DNA of 64,000 nt, taken from assembly GCA_037389465.1 (NCBI GenBank), contig JAZARR010000153.1, positions 5,802,501 to 5,866,500 on the forward strand. Reading direction: 5' to 3'. The DNA is from Baylisascaris procyonis (lineage: Eukaryota; Nematoda; Chromadorea; Rhabditida; Ascarididae). Below the pieces are notes generated by a model that made no database searches, was not told where the DNA came from, and worked only from the letters and a program-made list of their open reading frames with translations. Shown piece by piece: positions 1 to 13,700 of the stretch (its first letter is position 1; every line of letters begins with the position of its first letter). The translations under genes were made by a program, and so were the position numbers.

Positions 1-823
1 AACGAAACTTCGATATGCTTACCTCAGCACTGTACTCGGAGATTTTCAGTAGTCAACCTCAATCAGGACAAAAGTTGAATGAATAAAATTGGTCGGAAGT
101 TAAATGGCTGTCACTGACTAAGGCTGGATTTCGATCAACTGCAACCAGGAATTTTTCTCGACTTTATGAGGGCAGAAAAAAAGGGACGAGGTTTTTGCTG
201 AGGAAGCGGCAATCTGACAAAAATGGCTCCGTGATACGACGATACGGTGCATTATCTATGCTCATATGGTGCAGAAGTAGAGACGACATTGAAGGGGCTC
301 AGGAAATCGCTTCTCATTGAGAGTCCATCGACGATCATCCACCCCGCAGTACACTGGTATCAACAGATGTGAGTGGGATTTGTGCTGAGGGGAGGAGGTG
401 ATCTAAAGCACCTCGGACTGGACAGCAGTCTAGGTCAGCTGTAGGAGCCTCATAGCCTTGAATGCTCTTCTTCGCAGCGCTTTTTTCTTGAAGGGAGGGG
501 ATATAAGAAAAAGGAGAATGCTTATAGTCCCTTCACCGTACGTATGAGCCCAGTATCGATATTGTTGTATATGCTTTAAATGTGACGGCCTCTGGAACTT
601 TGCGTTTGTGGCGAGTCATGTTGATATGATGAGGTAGTGATAGAGTTCAGTAGAGCTGCTGATAAAATGCTACTGACCTAGGACAGAACTAAACCGTGAT
701 TCTGGAACACTCTTACGGCTTTCGAATTTGGATAGATGAAAGCAGAGGAAAGAGAGGAGAGATAGGGGAAGCGAAGAGAACATCGACGAAATCACTTCAC
801 CAGTCAAATTCACCAGTTTATAC
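1..823. other. Region without an assignable gene
   Basis: The first 470 bases are less AT-rich than the surroundings. A plus-strand frame is open from about 86 to 298 without an ATG at its start; it is basic and serine-rich and matches nothing I know. On the minus strand a good splice-donor sequence (GAG followed by GTAAGC) lies near base 25, so an exon of a gene running off the left edge is possible. I could not fix a reading frame for it. From 480 to 823 I see nothing further. Confidence 0.3.
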
Positions 824-1184
<361 letters not shown>

Positions 1185-1185
1185 A

Positions 1186-2216
1186 TATAGAATGCTTTGG
1201 GCAATTTTTCATCACAGCAATCTGCCCATATGTAGGATTATATTTAATTCCTGCGAAAAAAAGTTCCACATCAACAAGAGGAATGATGAATTGGCTGCTC
1301 AAAGAAATCAAAAAGTGAGTAATCTCCTTCCACTGTTGTCTCTGCAAGCCTTTGTTGGCAGTTGTTTGGCATTACATTGTTGGTGCACTTTGTTTTTGTT
1401 CATCAGTCGTTCTTTGAGATTTCATCAGTCGTTCTTTGAGATAACTTTTTGTGTTATTTACTACATAAAATTAAGAGGAAGTGTTATGGAAATATTTACT
1501 TGCAAGCTTCAGTGCACTTTTAAAACCGGACTGATTTTGTTTTCATTTCCGGTTTTCCAAATATCAGTTTTTTCACTTTCACTAATAAGCATCGTTTCTG
1601 TGAGAACTGAAAATAGAAGCATCTAATATTTTCAGTATACTCAAAAAAAAGGAAATGCAAATCTTTTACAAATTTTCTAATTATAATCTCTTAAGTTAAC
1701 GAACGATGAATATACAAATCAGCGCCCTTCCGTATATTAGCATAATATTGATATTCAAATATATTCGTGAGCGTCTAATGTAGCCTTCTATTTTAATTAG
1801 TCATAATCTTTGCTTATTCTATTTGCACAAATATTTTGCTATCGATCTCGGACATAATTTTGCACCTGCTAGTCTCGCATATTTCACTTCATCTAGTTGA
1901 TTGGCAGCGGCATTTGATTATGGTCATAAGAGAGTTATTTCTACATGACCGGAAGTGGCAACGATAAATTCGAAATACAGGTGTGTTGCTTCAAAAACTA
2001 ACTGCAAGAAGTTTCAGCTCGAGTCGCTGAGCTTTTCTCCTCTTTTGCCGGAAGAAAAGCTCAGGAGAAGAACCGAGTATAGCTTGCTGATTCTTTGGTG
2101 GAGTTCTCGAGAATTCTGTTTTTGATTAGGGAAGTGCAGTTTCACTTCGATTAGTATGCGCTAGCGTTCCGGGTTTAGGAAATAGAGCTTTTGCGGTACT
2201 TCGTTCAGATCGAAGT
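1186..2216. other. Non-coding stretch, one weak exon-like island
   Basis: Apart from the 22-base duplication at 1399, most of this is AT-rich sequence with nothing I can name. The stretch of about 1235-1313 ends at a GTGAGT donor and two of its plus-strand frames are open, so it could be an internal exon. No partner exon was found. Confidence 0.3.
1399..1442. repeat. Perfect 22-base tandem duplication
   Basis: Two identical adjacent copies (1399-1420 and 1421-1442) of a unit reading TTCATCAGTCGTTCTTTGAG plus AT. With no divergence, this looks like a recent slippage or short-duplication event. Confidence 0.95.
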
Positions 2217-2549
2217 TTATGCATCTGTATTCAGTGAGAATACCTTGATACACGGTCTGTGAAGTTGAAACTGCACGCTTATTTCGGAAGGATCATTGAT
2301 TGTGGCGTCGAGGAAGTTGACTAGCAATCTGTCGAGAGTGGAGTAGTTCGTTTGATGACAGGTCAATGAACCGTTTCGCCTTATCGGTTCGCCATTTCGC
2401 TTCAAGGTTAGCAGATATGGCGAATAAACCTGTATGCTCAAGTTCTTACTAAGTATTATGATAACCGCATGCATTGCAGCTAATACAGAACCATAATAGA
2501 TGTTGTGGAACGATGAAGTTGAATCTACGAAGACAGTGAGTTCTGCCAA
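2217..2549 (-). CDS. Uncharacterised minus-strand exon candidate, faintly RNase H-like
   Basis: This is an open frame of 110 codons ending in a stop. It begins with TTG directly after an in-frame TAG, so it would have to be a terminal exon (acceptor ...GGTAG), not a complete gene. The layout recalls an RNase H fold: LTVFVDST (strand 1 with an Asp), a helix around VLAAMHAV, SIQVYSPYLL (where families usually have TDS), LDRLLVNFL, then VQFQLHRP and NTDA near the end. Several usual catalytic acidic residues are absent and the spacing after strand 1 is short, so if related it would be degenerate. Upstream on the same strand, 2765-2571 is another open frame that could supply a preceding exon, but I found no convincing splice pair. 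The similarity is inferred from pattern only. Confidence 0.25.
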   Translation of the reverse strand: MAELTVFVDSTSSFHNIYYGSVLAAMHAVIIILSKNLSIQVYSPYLLTLKRNGEPIRRNGSLTCHQTNYSTLDRLLVNFLDATINDPSEISVQFQLHRPCIKVFSLNTDA

Positions 2550-2570
2550 CTACCTGAATGATGAATTTTA

Positions 2571-3640
2571 TTATGAACTTATTCTGAAGAGGATTGCACA
2601 GTACGCCAAGAAGGTTGGCACGACGCGCCCTTTTTTATGATCTCGAACGTGAGACCGACTGGCTTTATAAGGTATGTTGAAACATGCCAGTAACGATTCG
2701 TCTTCGCAATCATTCAAGCCACACTGCAGAAATTCTCTATCGAAAGTTCTTTGTTCTCTTCTCATTAGTTGTTTGCAGAACGAAGTTTATCTCACAAATA
2801 TTACGCCGCATTTACGTTTCGTTCGTATGCCGATGTATCGAAAGAAATTTGGAATGTTTAATTGTGTTTCTGAAGAGCACTTGCGTGATTCCGGAGCTTT
2901 AAGCTTTTAAGTTTGGGGATTTTAAATGCAAGAGTAACGGACAAATATGCGGAGAGACGGTCAGTCAAGCAGGCGCGCAATGTCACTTGATGGGTTTTGC
3001 AGAAATTCACAAGAAATGGGATTGGTTTTGGCTAATTCGCTAATATCGATACAAATAACCTGAGAAGTTTCCATACCTTCAATAGAACCGAAGAAGGCTA
3101 GGTCTTATAAACCATCGAATTTTATATCTTACACTGTCGAATATAACCTCTGAGGTAAAATATTCGAAATGTTTCATATAATTTGCAAATCATGTATCAT
3201 ATAATTTGTTAAATTGGCTGATTGTAGGTTGAGTTAATATCGGTAAAGCATTACTGTAGGTGAAGCACTAAGCTACTGTAGTAATATAAGCACTAAGTTT
3301 CTCTAGGTAAAGCATCATTAATGCTTTATCTGCAAGGCAGTGCTATATTTTGTTGTCATGATGTCGGGCAACAAATTGCGCTTGGGCGCCGATTTACTTG
3401 AGTTGGCATCTGCTTGGCCAATTTTACTTACGCTTGCTATAGACATCGGATCAGTGATAAGAGAGATGTTCAAATAGAATCATCCATTATTGAGTGCTTT
3501 TCAATTAAAATGTGTATCCAGTCCGAATTGGGGTTGACGACCATGGTGAGCAGTGAATTGCGCTGAGCAATTGCGTGGCGCCAATAGAGATGTCAATGTC
3601 GTACGGGCTACGGCCATAGATCTGCTCATCGATTCTCAAA
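2571..3640. other. Unresolved region with open frames on both strands
   Basis: Near 3360-3475 a plus-strand ATG-ATG frame runs about 39 codons to TAG. Over the same DNA the minus strand carries a consensus donor (AGC then GTAAGT, around 3436). Bases 3553-3670 are open in one plus frame and one minus frame. The composition is less AT-rich than the flanks, so exons are likely, but the strand cannot be decided from the sequence alone. Confidence 0.25.
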
Positions 3641-3659
3641 CTGCGGTCGGCGATTCAAC

Positions 3660-4789
3660 CTATCCAATTGTGAGATACACCTTTGTGCCTAATGTTATCT
3701 TTTTTTTTGCAGTTCTGTCATCTTATTATTTCTCTAAACATTCCATACAATTCAGTTTCATTTTGTTCGAAATCGTTCTTTTTGTATTTCATTCGATTGG
3801 TCCAAGTCATAGGAGTGCATTCAATCTCTTTGGGGCAAAGATTAGTGTTTGCGTTTCGATGTAGCATATAATTGCTTTGCAGATGCCCATGTTTTTAAAA
3901 TATTGTGCGACTTTGGAAAACGGTCGTAATAAATGAAAACGTAATTCATTTCCCACCTATTTTAAGTGTTCACAATAGAAATGATAATGAAAATTTGAAA
4001 TTTAAATTAGCAATCGAAGTTGCATATGACAGCGCTCCACATAGTGGTACGGATTATCATTAAATTTGACTTATCTGAATTAATCGTACTGCATGTTAGT
4101 GATTTGAAGTCAAGCGGCTGTAGACAAAAAATGGAGGACGATATTTCTGAAAAGTAATGCTATCGGCACAGGTAGTAAACAATGTTTGATTGTTTCAAAT
4201 AAAGAACGGTGCAAAAGAAACAAATATCTGTATTTTTGCTCTATTTTAGCACATAGTTCGCTATGTTTCACTATCCCAAAAAGTTTTTAAACATAAATAT
4301 CTGTGAGGTTTCGAGCGAAAATAGTAAAAGTCTAAATAATCCACTATACCAGATAGATTAGATTCCTATTATCTCCTTCTAGCACTTTTCTTCGTTTACC
4401 CAACAATGTGGAACAATCCAACGAAATTGCGCCTTATTTTCTTTTCAAATCGAAAATAATGAGTTTTAAGCTTTTTCCCAATTTATTAACACACCGCTTA
4501 TCCACATAATTTCACTTCGAATCTTTAATTTCGACTCACTATACCCGTTTTCATATATTTATAATCAATCACTTAGTCTTCCACGGCACATAGTGTAATA
4601 GTCTTTCTTTGCAAAATAAGCTAACTGGTAGATGACTGAATTTCAGCGTGATTCGATGGTCTGTTATCGTAGGCCTTTACAAATATTTGAAGAGATTTTT
4701 GATGGCTGACATTACCTACTACTGTCCAATACTATCTTTTAGCTTTTTCCAGTCTTAAAGTATCTGATTCTTCGAAAGTCATATACCAT
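3660..4789. other. 5' flank of the lipase gene
   Basis: AT-rich, with no coding frame I believe. It should contain the lipase promoter, but I could not recognise a specific regulatory site. A splice acceptor just before the start codon is listed separately. Confidence 0.4.
4741..4752 (+). promoter_or_regulatory. Putative trans-splice acceptor for the lipase mRNA
   Basis: AGCTTTTTCCAG ends 37 bases before the lipase ATG. A T-rich tract ending in CAG this close to an initiator codon is the usual place for spliced-leader addition in nematodes. It could instead be an ordinary cis-splice acceptor for a 5' non-coding exon. No spliced-leader RNA gene was seen in the window. Confidence 0.4.
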
Positions 4790-7700
4790 ATGTGGAGGAC
4801 CATATATATATTGGTGCTTATATTGTCATGGGCCTATGCAACCCCTCAGGCGAACTATGTCGGTGATCCCGAAGCTGATATGAGTGTCGTAAGTTTCTCG
4901 ATGAACATTTTTTCATCAGTACCTGTGAATTCAAATAAAATATGCAATCTACTTGCATAAAAGTTTGCAGACTTTATTGACCACCATAGAGAGACACCAG
5001 TTCCAAACATTCACACAACAGCTCGCAGCTCGCATCCAATCATGCGCGTTACTCTACTTATCTGTAACTTAATTAAATCCACGTAATGGAATAACCAAAA
5101 AATCGATAACCTGATTTTTGTTTGTATTCCATTAAAGAGTCATGATTTGTGGCATATTTGCATTCCCACCATAATAAAGTATGCTAATTTATGTATTCAT
5201 TGCTTGCAAAATGTTGTATTCTTGGAAAAATGTAGTCACACAATACCGTGATTAAGTGCACTCCGCAGAAGTGAAGATAACATGATGATATCAGCGAAGT
5301 GTTTTCTTAATCGGTTCTTGCGTTTGCCTAAATTGTTCGCAACTGTCCCTAATCTATTGGTACGGCATATTGTCTCACTCAGTGATCAGCTAGCTTACCA
5401 TATCAATCGACAGTTTCAACGTTTTCCGCAGTACATATAATCGTAACTCGACGTGAATTCATCTCCTTTTCGTATACAAAGAATAATCTAGCAGGTTGAT
5501 AAGCTTCCTGTTATCTTTTTCTAGCTTCTTTTTTTGTTTATTAAATAATGTGATTTTATAATTTTGGTTATCACATCAACTTATTTGATATATTCCAAAT
5601 AAATAATCAAACATACACAACAGTTTTCACATTCTAGTAATGCTGATTGCTCATATAAATATTGGAATTTCTGTAACAGAGAGACCACATATAGATCTAT
5701 ACTATAAATGTAAGAACACAACATCAAACTATTGTTGAGCGCATAAGAATCGTCAGTTCCTTTTTGTCTGTTTTCTCTGCAAAGTAGGAAAGGAAAAGTG
5801 GGACTGCGCACCAGGAAGGATGACATAATTTCAAATCTAAATTCAAAAAACAAAGAAACAGTTCTTCATGTACTTCCTTCTCAATGGTCAGTTGCTTGCA
5901 CAAATCACTCAACCGAGCGTTCGTTTCAAGCCGTTTTAGTACGATTTTGAGTCACCTTAATGAATCACAAGTTAGACGTTTGGTGGTAATGCAAATGGTC
6001 TATGCATATATATGCATTGGTATATTTGAATATAATTTGGTATAAATTACATCCACCATCTTTCATTTCCAGAATCTTCGAGTTGCGTAACAAGAAACCA
6101 TCGAACGGATGTACAGGCAAACGCACATCAGTTTTAAGAAATATTTATATACGTACACATTCACACATAAATAAACAAAGAGATGGATGTGAGCACAGTG
6201 CGCTCTTGCAAAAGAAACTTGCATAAATGCAAAAAAAGGAAATATGTTCATGAGATCTGCAAAAGATTCAATTGCAACGAAGCAATGCAACCTAAATAAA
6301 CTCACGATGGCCTTTTACATCACAGTAATTTTTTTTTTTTTTTTTTGTAAATGGTTCCCAGTGCTCCTTCAGTCATATAATTTTTCAGCCACAAATAATC
6401 GAACGTTGGGGATATCCTGTGGAGACTCATTCAGTGATCACCGACGATGGCTATATTCTTCTTATGCATCGTATTCCTCATGGCAGATGTGGTACTTTAA
6501 CTTCAAATTGGGGCTACTTTTAATATCATTAGTGCAAGCTCTAGATATGATATCCCCATATTTGGTTGTTGTTTAATCATTGTGAAGATAGGGGCGTTAT
6601 CAGGCTATCTGCATAGTATGGCTACATATGGCTACTTAGGTATTCGAACTGTTATTATCTAAGCTTAAAACTAATCTGGAGGCTCTGCCATCTAAGCACT
6701 TCGAAGTTGCCAATGGTCTTGGCAACAGTTTCGTAACGGTGCCAAGACAGCCAGTAGTTAAGCTTAAACAAGTTCAACTCGAGGTAGTTGGCAGTTATTC
6801 GTCTATTTCGTTAATATACAGAATGAAGTCACTGCCTTCTTCTATCAGTGTTATGTCTTCATTTAATTACCGCACTAAATATATGAGAACGAAGTGAAAA
6901 CGGATATTTTAACGTTTCTTTTATGATGAGAGCGGAATGCATAAAATTAGCTCAAATAACTGATCCGAGAGTGTCAGGTACTAAATAGCCCCTTTTAGAA
7001 AAATTTTTTTCTGTTTCGAAGTTTTATTAAATTCTCCGATGTAATAAAGTTGTATAGCACGATAAAATAATAATTAGTTGTTCGATGAAGATTGAAATGA
7101 AGGTATAAATTTGCTCTGCGCTTAACTTATCAGTAAAATAAATTGCAGGTAAGGTTGCTATTCTTGAATTTTCAAGTTTTTAAATATTCAACAGCAGGTG
7201 AAAAGCTGACAGTCTTGATCAGAAAAAATGTTAAGGCGCATAAGGCGTCATTTAAAATAGATTTCTTCTCTTCCCTATTATTGCAATAAATCGTAAACAT
7301 CACTAAGCACCTAAAAGATGTGTCATGTTATTAACTTCTTTTATAGACTTTATATGCTCTTAGAAATTCTCGCTATAGACTACTGTGACAAAATAATGTC
7401 TATCTGTTTGCCTGTGTATGTCTGTGTATTTCTTGCTTATAGATTCAACTCGGAAACCTAAAATTTGCAGCGAAGATTTTGATGAATGCAATCCATACGG
7501 TGAAATAATCCGCTTAATCTAACCTCAAATAAGATGCTCGTTTCATCGATGAGATTATTAATCACTTCTTTTTGGCTCGTGAATATACTTGCTGAACTGA
7601 TTGATGCGATGATTTTAAATGCAAAACAAGATATGATGGCCAATCTTGCCAATACCTTTTTTTTCCGTCTTTCCATTCTTTTTAAAAGTACCCACTCAGT

Positions 7701-10700
7701 GTTCAGGTCCAGGGAAAAGCAACAAGCCGAAACCAGTCGTCTTCCTGCAACATGGATTATTATGCAGTAGCTCCGTATGGGTGATGAATATGCCGCATCA
7801 ATCTGCGGGTATGTATACTTCACTGCATTCATTAATGTACCTCATATTCATAGTAAAACATATAGGGAGTTGTCAACTGGCAACAATGCATCCTTTTCTT
7901 TCGTATCACTTCTTACTGTGTTTAACAATGTAGTTCAATTTTACACTCTCGTATCGAACAACTTACCTATTGTAGTTGGGATGCGAAATTTAACAAAATA
8001 TTTTCCTAAAAATGCATTCACAGAAATATTTGTGGAATGAAATGTAATATGGAACTTAAATTGCTCAATAAAAGGTTGATGACGCTTTAAAAATGAATAA
8101 ATAAATAAATAAATAAATAACAAATTTATAACTAAGAATTTCTCTTCGTTAGCATCAAGACATAATGACACTTTTGACACTTTCTTATGTAAATCTCTCA
8201 GTTTAATGTTGAACAGTTAAGTTGCCTCAACGGTTCACATAAAATCGAGGATTTAGCGATCAAAGAGCAAAGGCTGTCAAACAGTCAGACAAAGGCCTCA
8301 TATATGCAAACATCGTAGAAGGAGAAACTGATCTAGAATGGCTGAATTCCTTCATATACAAAAATATCACGATCATTTTAAAGCTCTCGCATGCATAAAT
8401 TATAGTTTAAAACTTTAGAACGTTTTGAGGTGAGAGAATTAAATAAGTAAGTGAATAAATGAATAAATAAATAGGCGAACTATTATATAATTAATCATTA
8501 AAAGCTCACCTTACGAACAACTAGTGCAAATAGTTAGCCTAATTTTTATGTAGCTTTACAAATTATTAGTAAAAGTACGCTTGTATACAGGTGTGTATAT
8601 TTGTGTCCATCTGCCTATTCATTCGGCACTTTCAATCTGTTAACCACAAAAGTCCACAAATTAACACTAAATAGAGTCCTCGGTAACGATCTATCAAAAG
8701 GTGGTAAAAATTTCACCATGTGATGCTTTTTCACTGAGTCACGCGAAAGTAGAATTTACGTGCGTCTGTCATGACATGTTCATCAAGGATACGATTACTG
8801 AGAGTTTTTATCTTCTCAAGGAACCCGCCGTTGTCCTGAAGCATTTCATTTAGAGCCTGTAGGCCTGAAAAGTTGGGATGCGATCCTGGAGGGATCGAGC
8901 TGCAGCATCTAAACAGCTTATGGTTCCAAGCTGACTCATCAATCTCTACACCTTTATAAGTTAACCTAGTACTGCACATATTTGTATTTGTGAACGCTTA
9001 TTTGTAGATGCCTTGGCTGGTTTCCATTTGCCAACCGCAAATTCTCCAGCGTAGCATGCGCTCACTGTTATATCCTGAAAGCTAGGTTGCATGTTGCATG
9101 TGGTGTCAACCTCCTGGAAACCTCAGTCACAAGTTTCTCGCATAATTTCTGTTCTCCAGCGTTCATTTTTGCGGATCTCGGCTTCGATGTGTGGATGGGC
9201 AACAATCGCGGCAACTCATATTCGCGTTGGCATATCAAACACCACATCTCTTACCCTGAATATTGGCGGTTCACGTATGTTCTTTTTATATTACCTTGTC
9301 GGTCCCATTTCTATATTCTTCAGAAACATTAGTCCTCGAAATAAGTTGCATCATTAATGTTTCATAGCCACATATTAAGAGTGCTTCATGAAGTAATGAA
9401 GATTACGCGCAAAGTTGTTTTCGAAAAAAATTTACATTTATTTCTGAATGTTTTTTTTTTTTACAAAATTTTGCATTTGGAAGCCATAATTCGGCAAGCT
9501 CCTGTCTGTGTGTATATGTTTGTATCTGTCGCGCGACAGTTTGAACTCTGAAGCTATATGAGGCCAGAATTGTGAAAAAATTTTTATTATTGACAATATA
9601 TGATCCTACACGTTGGATTCCAGTACAATCCTTCAACTTCAAAAGGGTTACGGGTACTTGAAAGGCCTAAAGTTTCTCATATGTAAGAGCATTTGATCGT
9701 TTAGGTAACCGAAGAACACAATAAGATGTGAATCTTTTCCGAATAATTAGCGGATTTTAACTAGCAACGACTGGCTTGATCAGCATGACTGAAAAAACAT
9801 CTGCTAACCTTTCCGGCTCACTTCTCCATTTTCTTGTTGGAAAGATATAAAGGAGTATTAGTAATTGGAAATAATAGATAAAAATTTCAGATACAAAATG
9901 TCTTTTGATGATTGTCGAATATTCAACACTTTTAAAATTTCAAAGTTATCGAAAAAAGATTTTTTTTTCAAACGATCGATTTTTCAACTCACTTTATAAC
10001 GCCGAAATTCATAGCAAAGTTGCGACAAGGACGTTTGAAATGAGCTGAACATATATGTGGAGTGAAGTTGGCAGACTTAATATGAAGTTGCTGTTCTATT
10101 ATAACTTTTATTATATAAGAACTAAAACTGGTTGTGAAAATAAGTACAGTAAATTTGTAGATGGACAGAAATGGCCAAATACGATTTGCCAGCGATGATC
10201 GATGGTGTGCTCAATGCAACCGGAAGGCAATCGCTCTATTATGTTGCTCATTCACAGGGCACGCTTACTATGTTCACAAAACTTGCCTATGATTACTCAT
10301 TTAATAAAAAGGTATGATATAATTCAACAACTGTTTGATATAATGCAGCAGCTAGGTTCCACCTTCTTTAACAATACATACCAAGCCCATTTTATACTCA
10401 TTCTGGATTATGGATTATTATTAGACCACAACTTACATTTAAGATACGCTAGTATGGCCTTAAGGACAATTACTTTGGTTTTGAGCTATTCAAGTAGTTA
10501 TTGTTTGAGGCATGCCTTCTATAGTTATAACACAACAGTCATGCACTGCCTTTTCTCCAAACACATATAAAGCGTATAGATCTTCTTTGGATGAAAAAGT
10601 ATGCTAAATTACACGATTAAAAGGTATATCAACGAATAGCAATATGTTTTCGGGGATAAAGTAAACAGCTTTTGATGCACTCGTTTATCTTTACTTTGAA

Positions 10701-13700
10701 TCATGCTTTCTTTAATTATAACGCGAGTGTTAACGTAAATATATATAACGCGTTAAAATGCAAGATCACATCGTTTGTTTAAGGTATAACAATATGGTTT
10801 AGGGGAACACTATACCTTCAGTTTTTTGAGTCCTCATGAAGCCATCAATTGCACCTTATATTATTTTCAGTAGATAGCTTTAATTACGACAGATCTTTCG
10901 ATTTAAGCACATGCTGTAGAACCTGTTAGTATTTCGGTTGGTACGCTGAAATAGCTGTGCAACATCGATCCTTTAGCCTACCCGTTCCTTTCCATTCGTC
11001 CTAGATTTCCAGTGGGATCAGCCTTCTTGCTAGGCTTGAAAGTTTTAATTGATAATGCGAAGTAATTGAAGTGGGATTGTTGTTATAGATTAGACAATTT
11101 TTTGCGATTGCGCCCGTGGCAACAATGGCTTATGCGAAAGGATTGTTTGGCCTCCTTGGCGGTGACATGTACAATCAGTTCCAGGTAAATCCAGAATCCT
11201 TTTATTACAACAATCAAATTTGGAGGCATTTGAAGAGGGCTTTACTATACGATTACATCTACCTACATGCGATTGCGCATCCCTACAGTAATTAAACAGA
11301 TTACATCTGAAGGCGTTGAAAAAAAAGTTTGGCTTCCTTGTTTGTATTGTTTGCCCTTTTTGCAATTTACCTTATAAGATAAAGAGGATTCGAGAATACC
11401 TCAATGGGGTTTCAGGTTGTTTTCACATTTATTTTGATAGTTCGTCTTTTTTTCATTAATGTTTCATTGTTTCTTTATTTGTATTACTTTGTTCGTTTAA
11501 AATAATGCATCAAGGAGTGATAAATGAGTCGAGATCGTTAATAAACATAAGAAGTAAAACTCGCATAGTACATTGAAATGAAATTAATTAGCAGAGAGTA
11601 TTTGATATTAGTATATGGATATTTATATGGCACTGTTGCAGTTATTTTATACGTTGTTCGCCGAGACTGAATTCCTTCCAAATAATTTCATAACGCGATT
11701 CATCACCGAATTCATTTGTGGTATCGCCTCTAAGGATCCGTTATGCGAGAATTTTGTATTCCTTGTCAGTGGACCCGACAGCCATCAAATGAACAAGGTT
11801 TGAACCCTAACGACACATTGTAATTCCATTTTTTATCCATATTTTTTTCTACTTTTGTTCTTGGCCAAGTAGACCATTCACCTGACGCGTGTCTGAATGG
11901 ATGAGGGGGGGAAATAGGGGATAAGACCTGTTATTCATGACTCATGAGGGGTTTCTTACTCGATAGTGATGCAAGACGCGTGCTCACGCTAGCGCTCGGT
12001 CAATTCATGTGGCATTCAATTTCCTTTTTCAATCACTTGCCAACTTAAGTCTGTCTTGTATATGAGCTGTTCTTGCGTTTAGCTTATTAATACTCAAACA
12101 TTGCTGTATAACTCCAATCCATGCAACCGAATATGCATGTTTTATGCATTTAATGCATTATAGTAAGTCATTTATGCAGTGTGGAGCCTTTATCCTCCCA
12201 CATATGTGCACTGACATGTTTCACTAGTGCAGGTTAATATTTTTTGGCAGATAGAACAGGAATAGGAAAGAGGAATAAATATCGATTGCTTTCATTCGTG
12301 TCACAATTATGATCGGAAATTTCATTTATTAAAAGATATGCTTTCTAGTGATCACTCAGTTTTGCATAAAACCATTGTATGGGATGGTGGAAAGATTCTC
12401 GGGAACTATTTATGAATACCGAGTTGTTTCGATATACGAATTAAATGAGCTTTTATCCTTGTTATCGAATATGCTAATCGCTATTCTATTCATTTCTAAC
12501 AGCAAAATGAGTTACCCAATAGCTATTACTCGATTATATTGTTATCATTACAATCACTGTTGAAGTTATTTCGAGCGTGATAGGAATTTATGAACTGTAT
12601 GCCATTATGCCTAACTTGTCGATTCTTCTTTAAGGGTCGGAAATCACCGATTGGTGAAGATGCCTTATTTCTTAAGTGCACAACGAAATCTATGGCTTGA
12701 GAATATCGTTGTAATATCTAGTACTTTTGGTATTAACTAGCCCAAGTCTGTCATATGCCACCGCGCCTACTCGTTAGGTCGTATCAGATGCGCATATCGT
12801 GCCTGCTTAAGTGGCGCGCTTCCCCACTTCATTACAAAAACGCTTTAATCTGTTTGCAATAAAGTAAATCATTAAGACGAGAATCGGCGTCTATTTGGCG
12901 CACAATCCGGCGGGAACATCGACGAAAAATATAATGCACTTTGCACAGATGGTACACTATGGAAGGCACAGCCCATTTGATTATGAATTCCCTTCGATCA
13001 ACAAACAGCACTATGGAACGGTAGAGATTTTAAGTTGTCTTCTGAGTGATCTACGGAATGGCGCAAATTTCGGTTTTTTATTCTAAATGAATCCATGTTT
13101 GTCACGTACGTTGGCTTTCTTGTGAGGCATTCTGCTTGTGACCGCGGTTGTTTTACCATTAGATCAATTTGCCGAATCCGAATATCCTTTTATCTAAGAC
13201 GCTCCTTTCGCTAGTATAGTATTTTTCGCTTTATTCTTTTCAAGTATTTCGGCAAAGTGTGCAAAAGGTGCGTTGGTCTGCACGAATTTTTCTATACTGC
13301 GAGGGCTTTGTTAACTTTTTAAAAAATTTTTGTCATCTCGCCCAAAAATACGCGTTTTTGTCTAATGAATTTTTCGTTGTTATTTATCAGTAATGAGTAT
13401 CATTCAAGGAAATCCCACCGGTTTACAATATCACGAGAATCAGTACGCCGATGCACTTATACTACAGTGATGCCGATTGGGTTGCTACGGGAAGGGACGT
13501 ACGACAGTACCTACTTGCTCTACTTCCACCTAAATATCTCAGGTACAATCTCATAGTGACCATACAGTAGTAATCACTTGATTCATTTCTGGGCACATCT
13601 TGGATGGCAATTTTCTGACCAGTACTGAAATGTGCGTAGCGCGTGTTTTTTATTGGACATCTGTGGTAAGAAACAATATTCGTCTAACTCAAACAACTAA

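Noticed and set aside
628..655. TGAGGTAGTGATAGAGTT resembling the let-7 seed
   Set aside because: Only the first eight bases agree and no matching hairpin arm follows.
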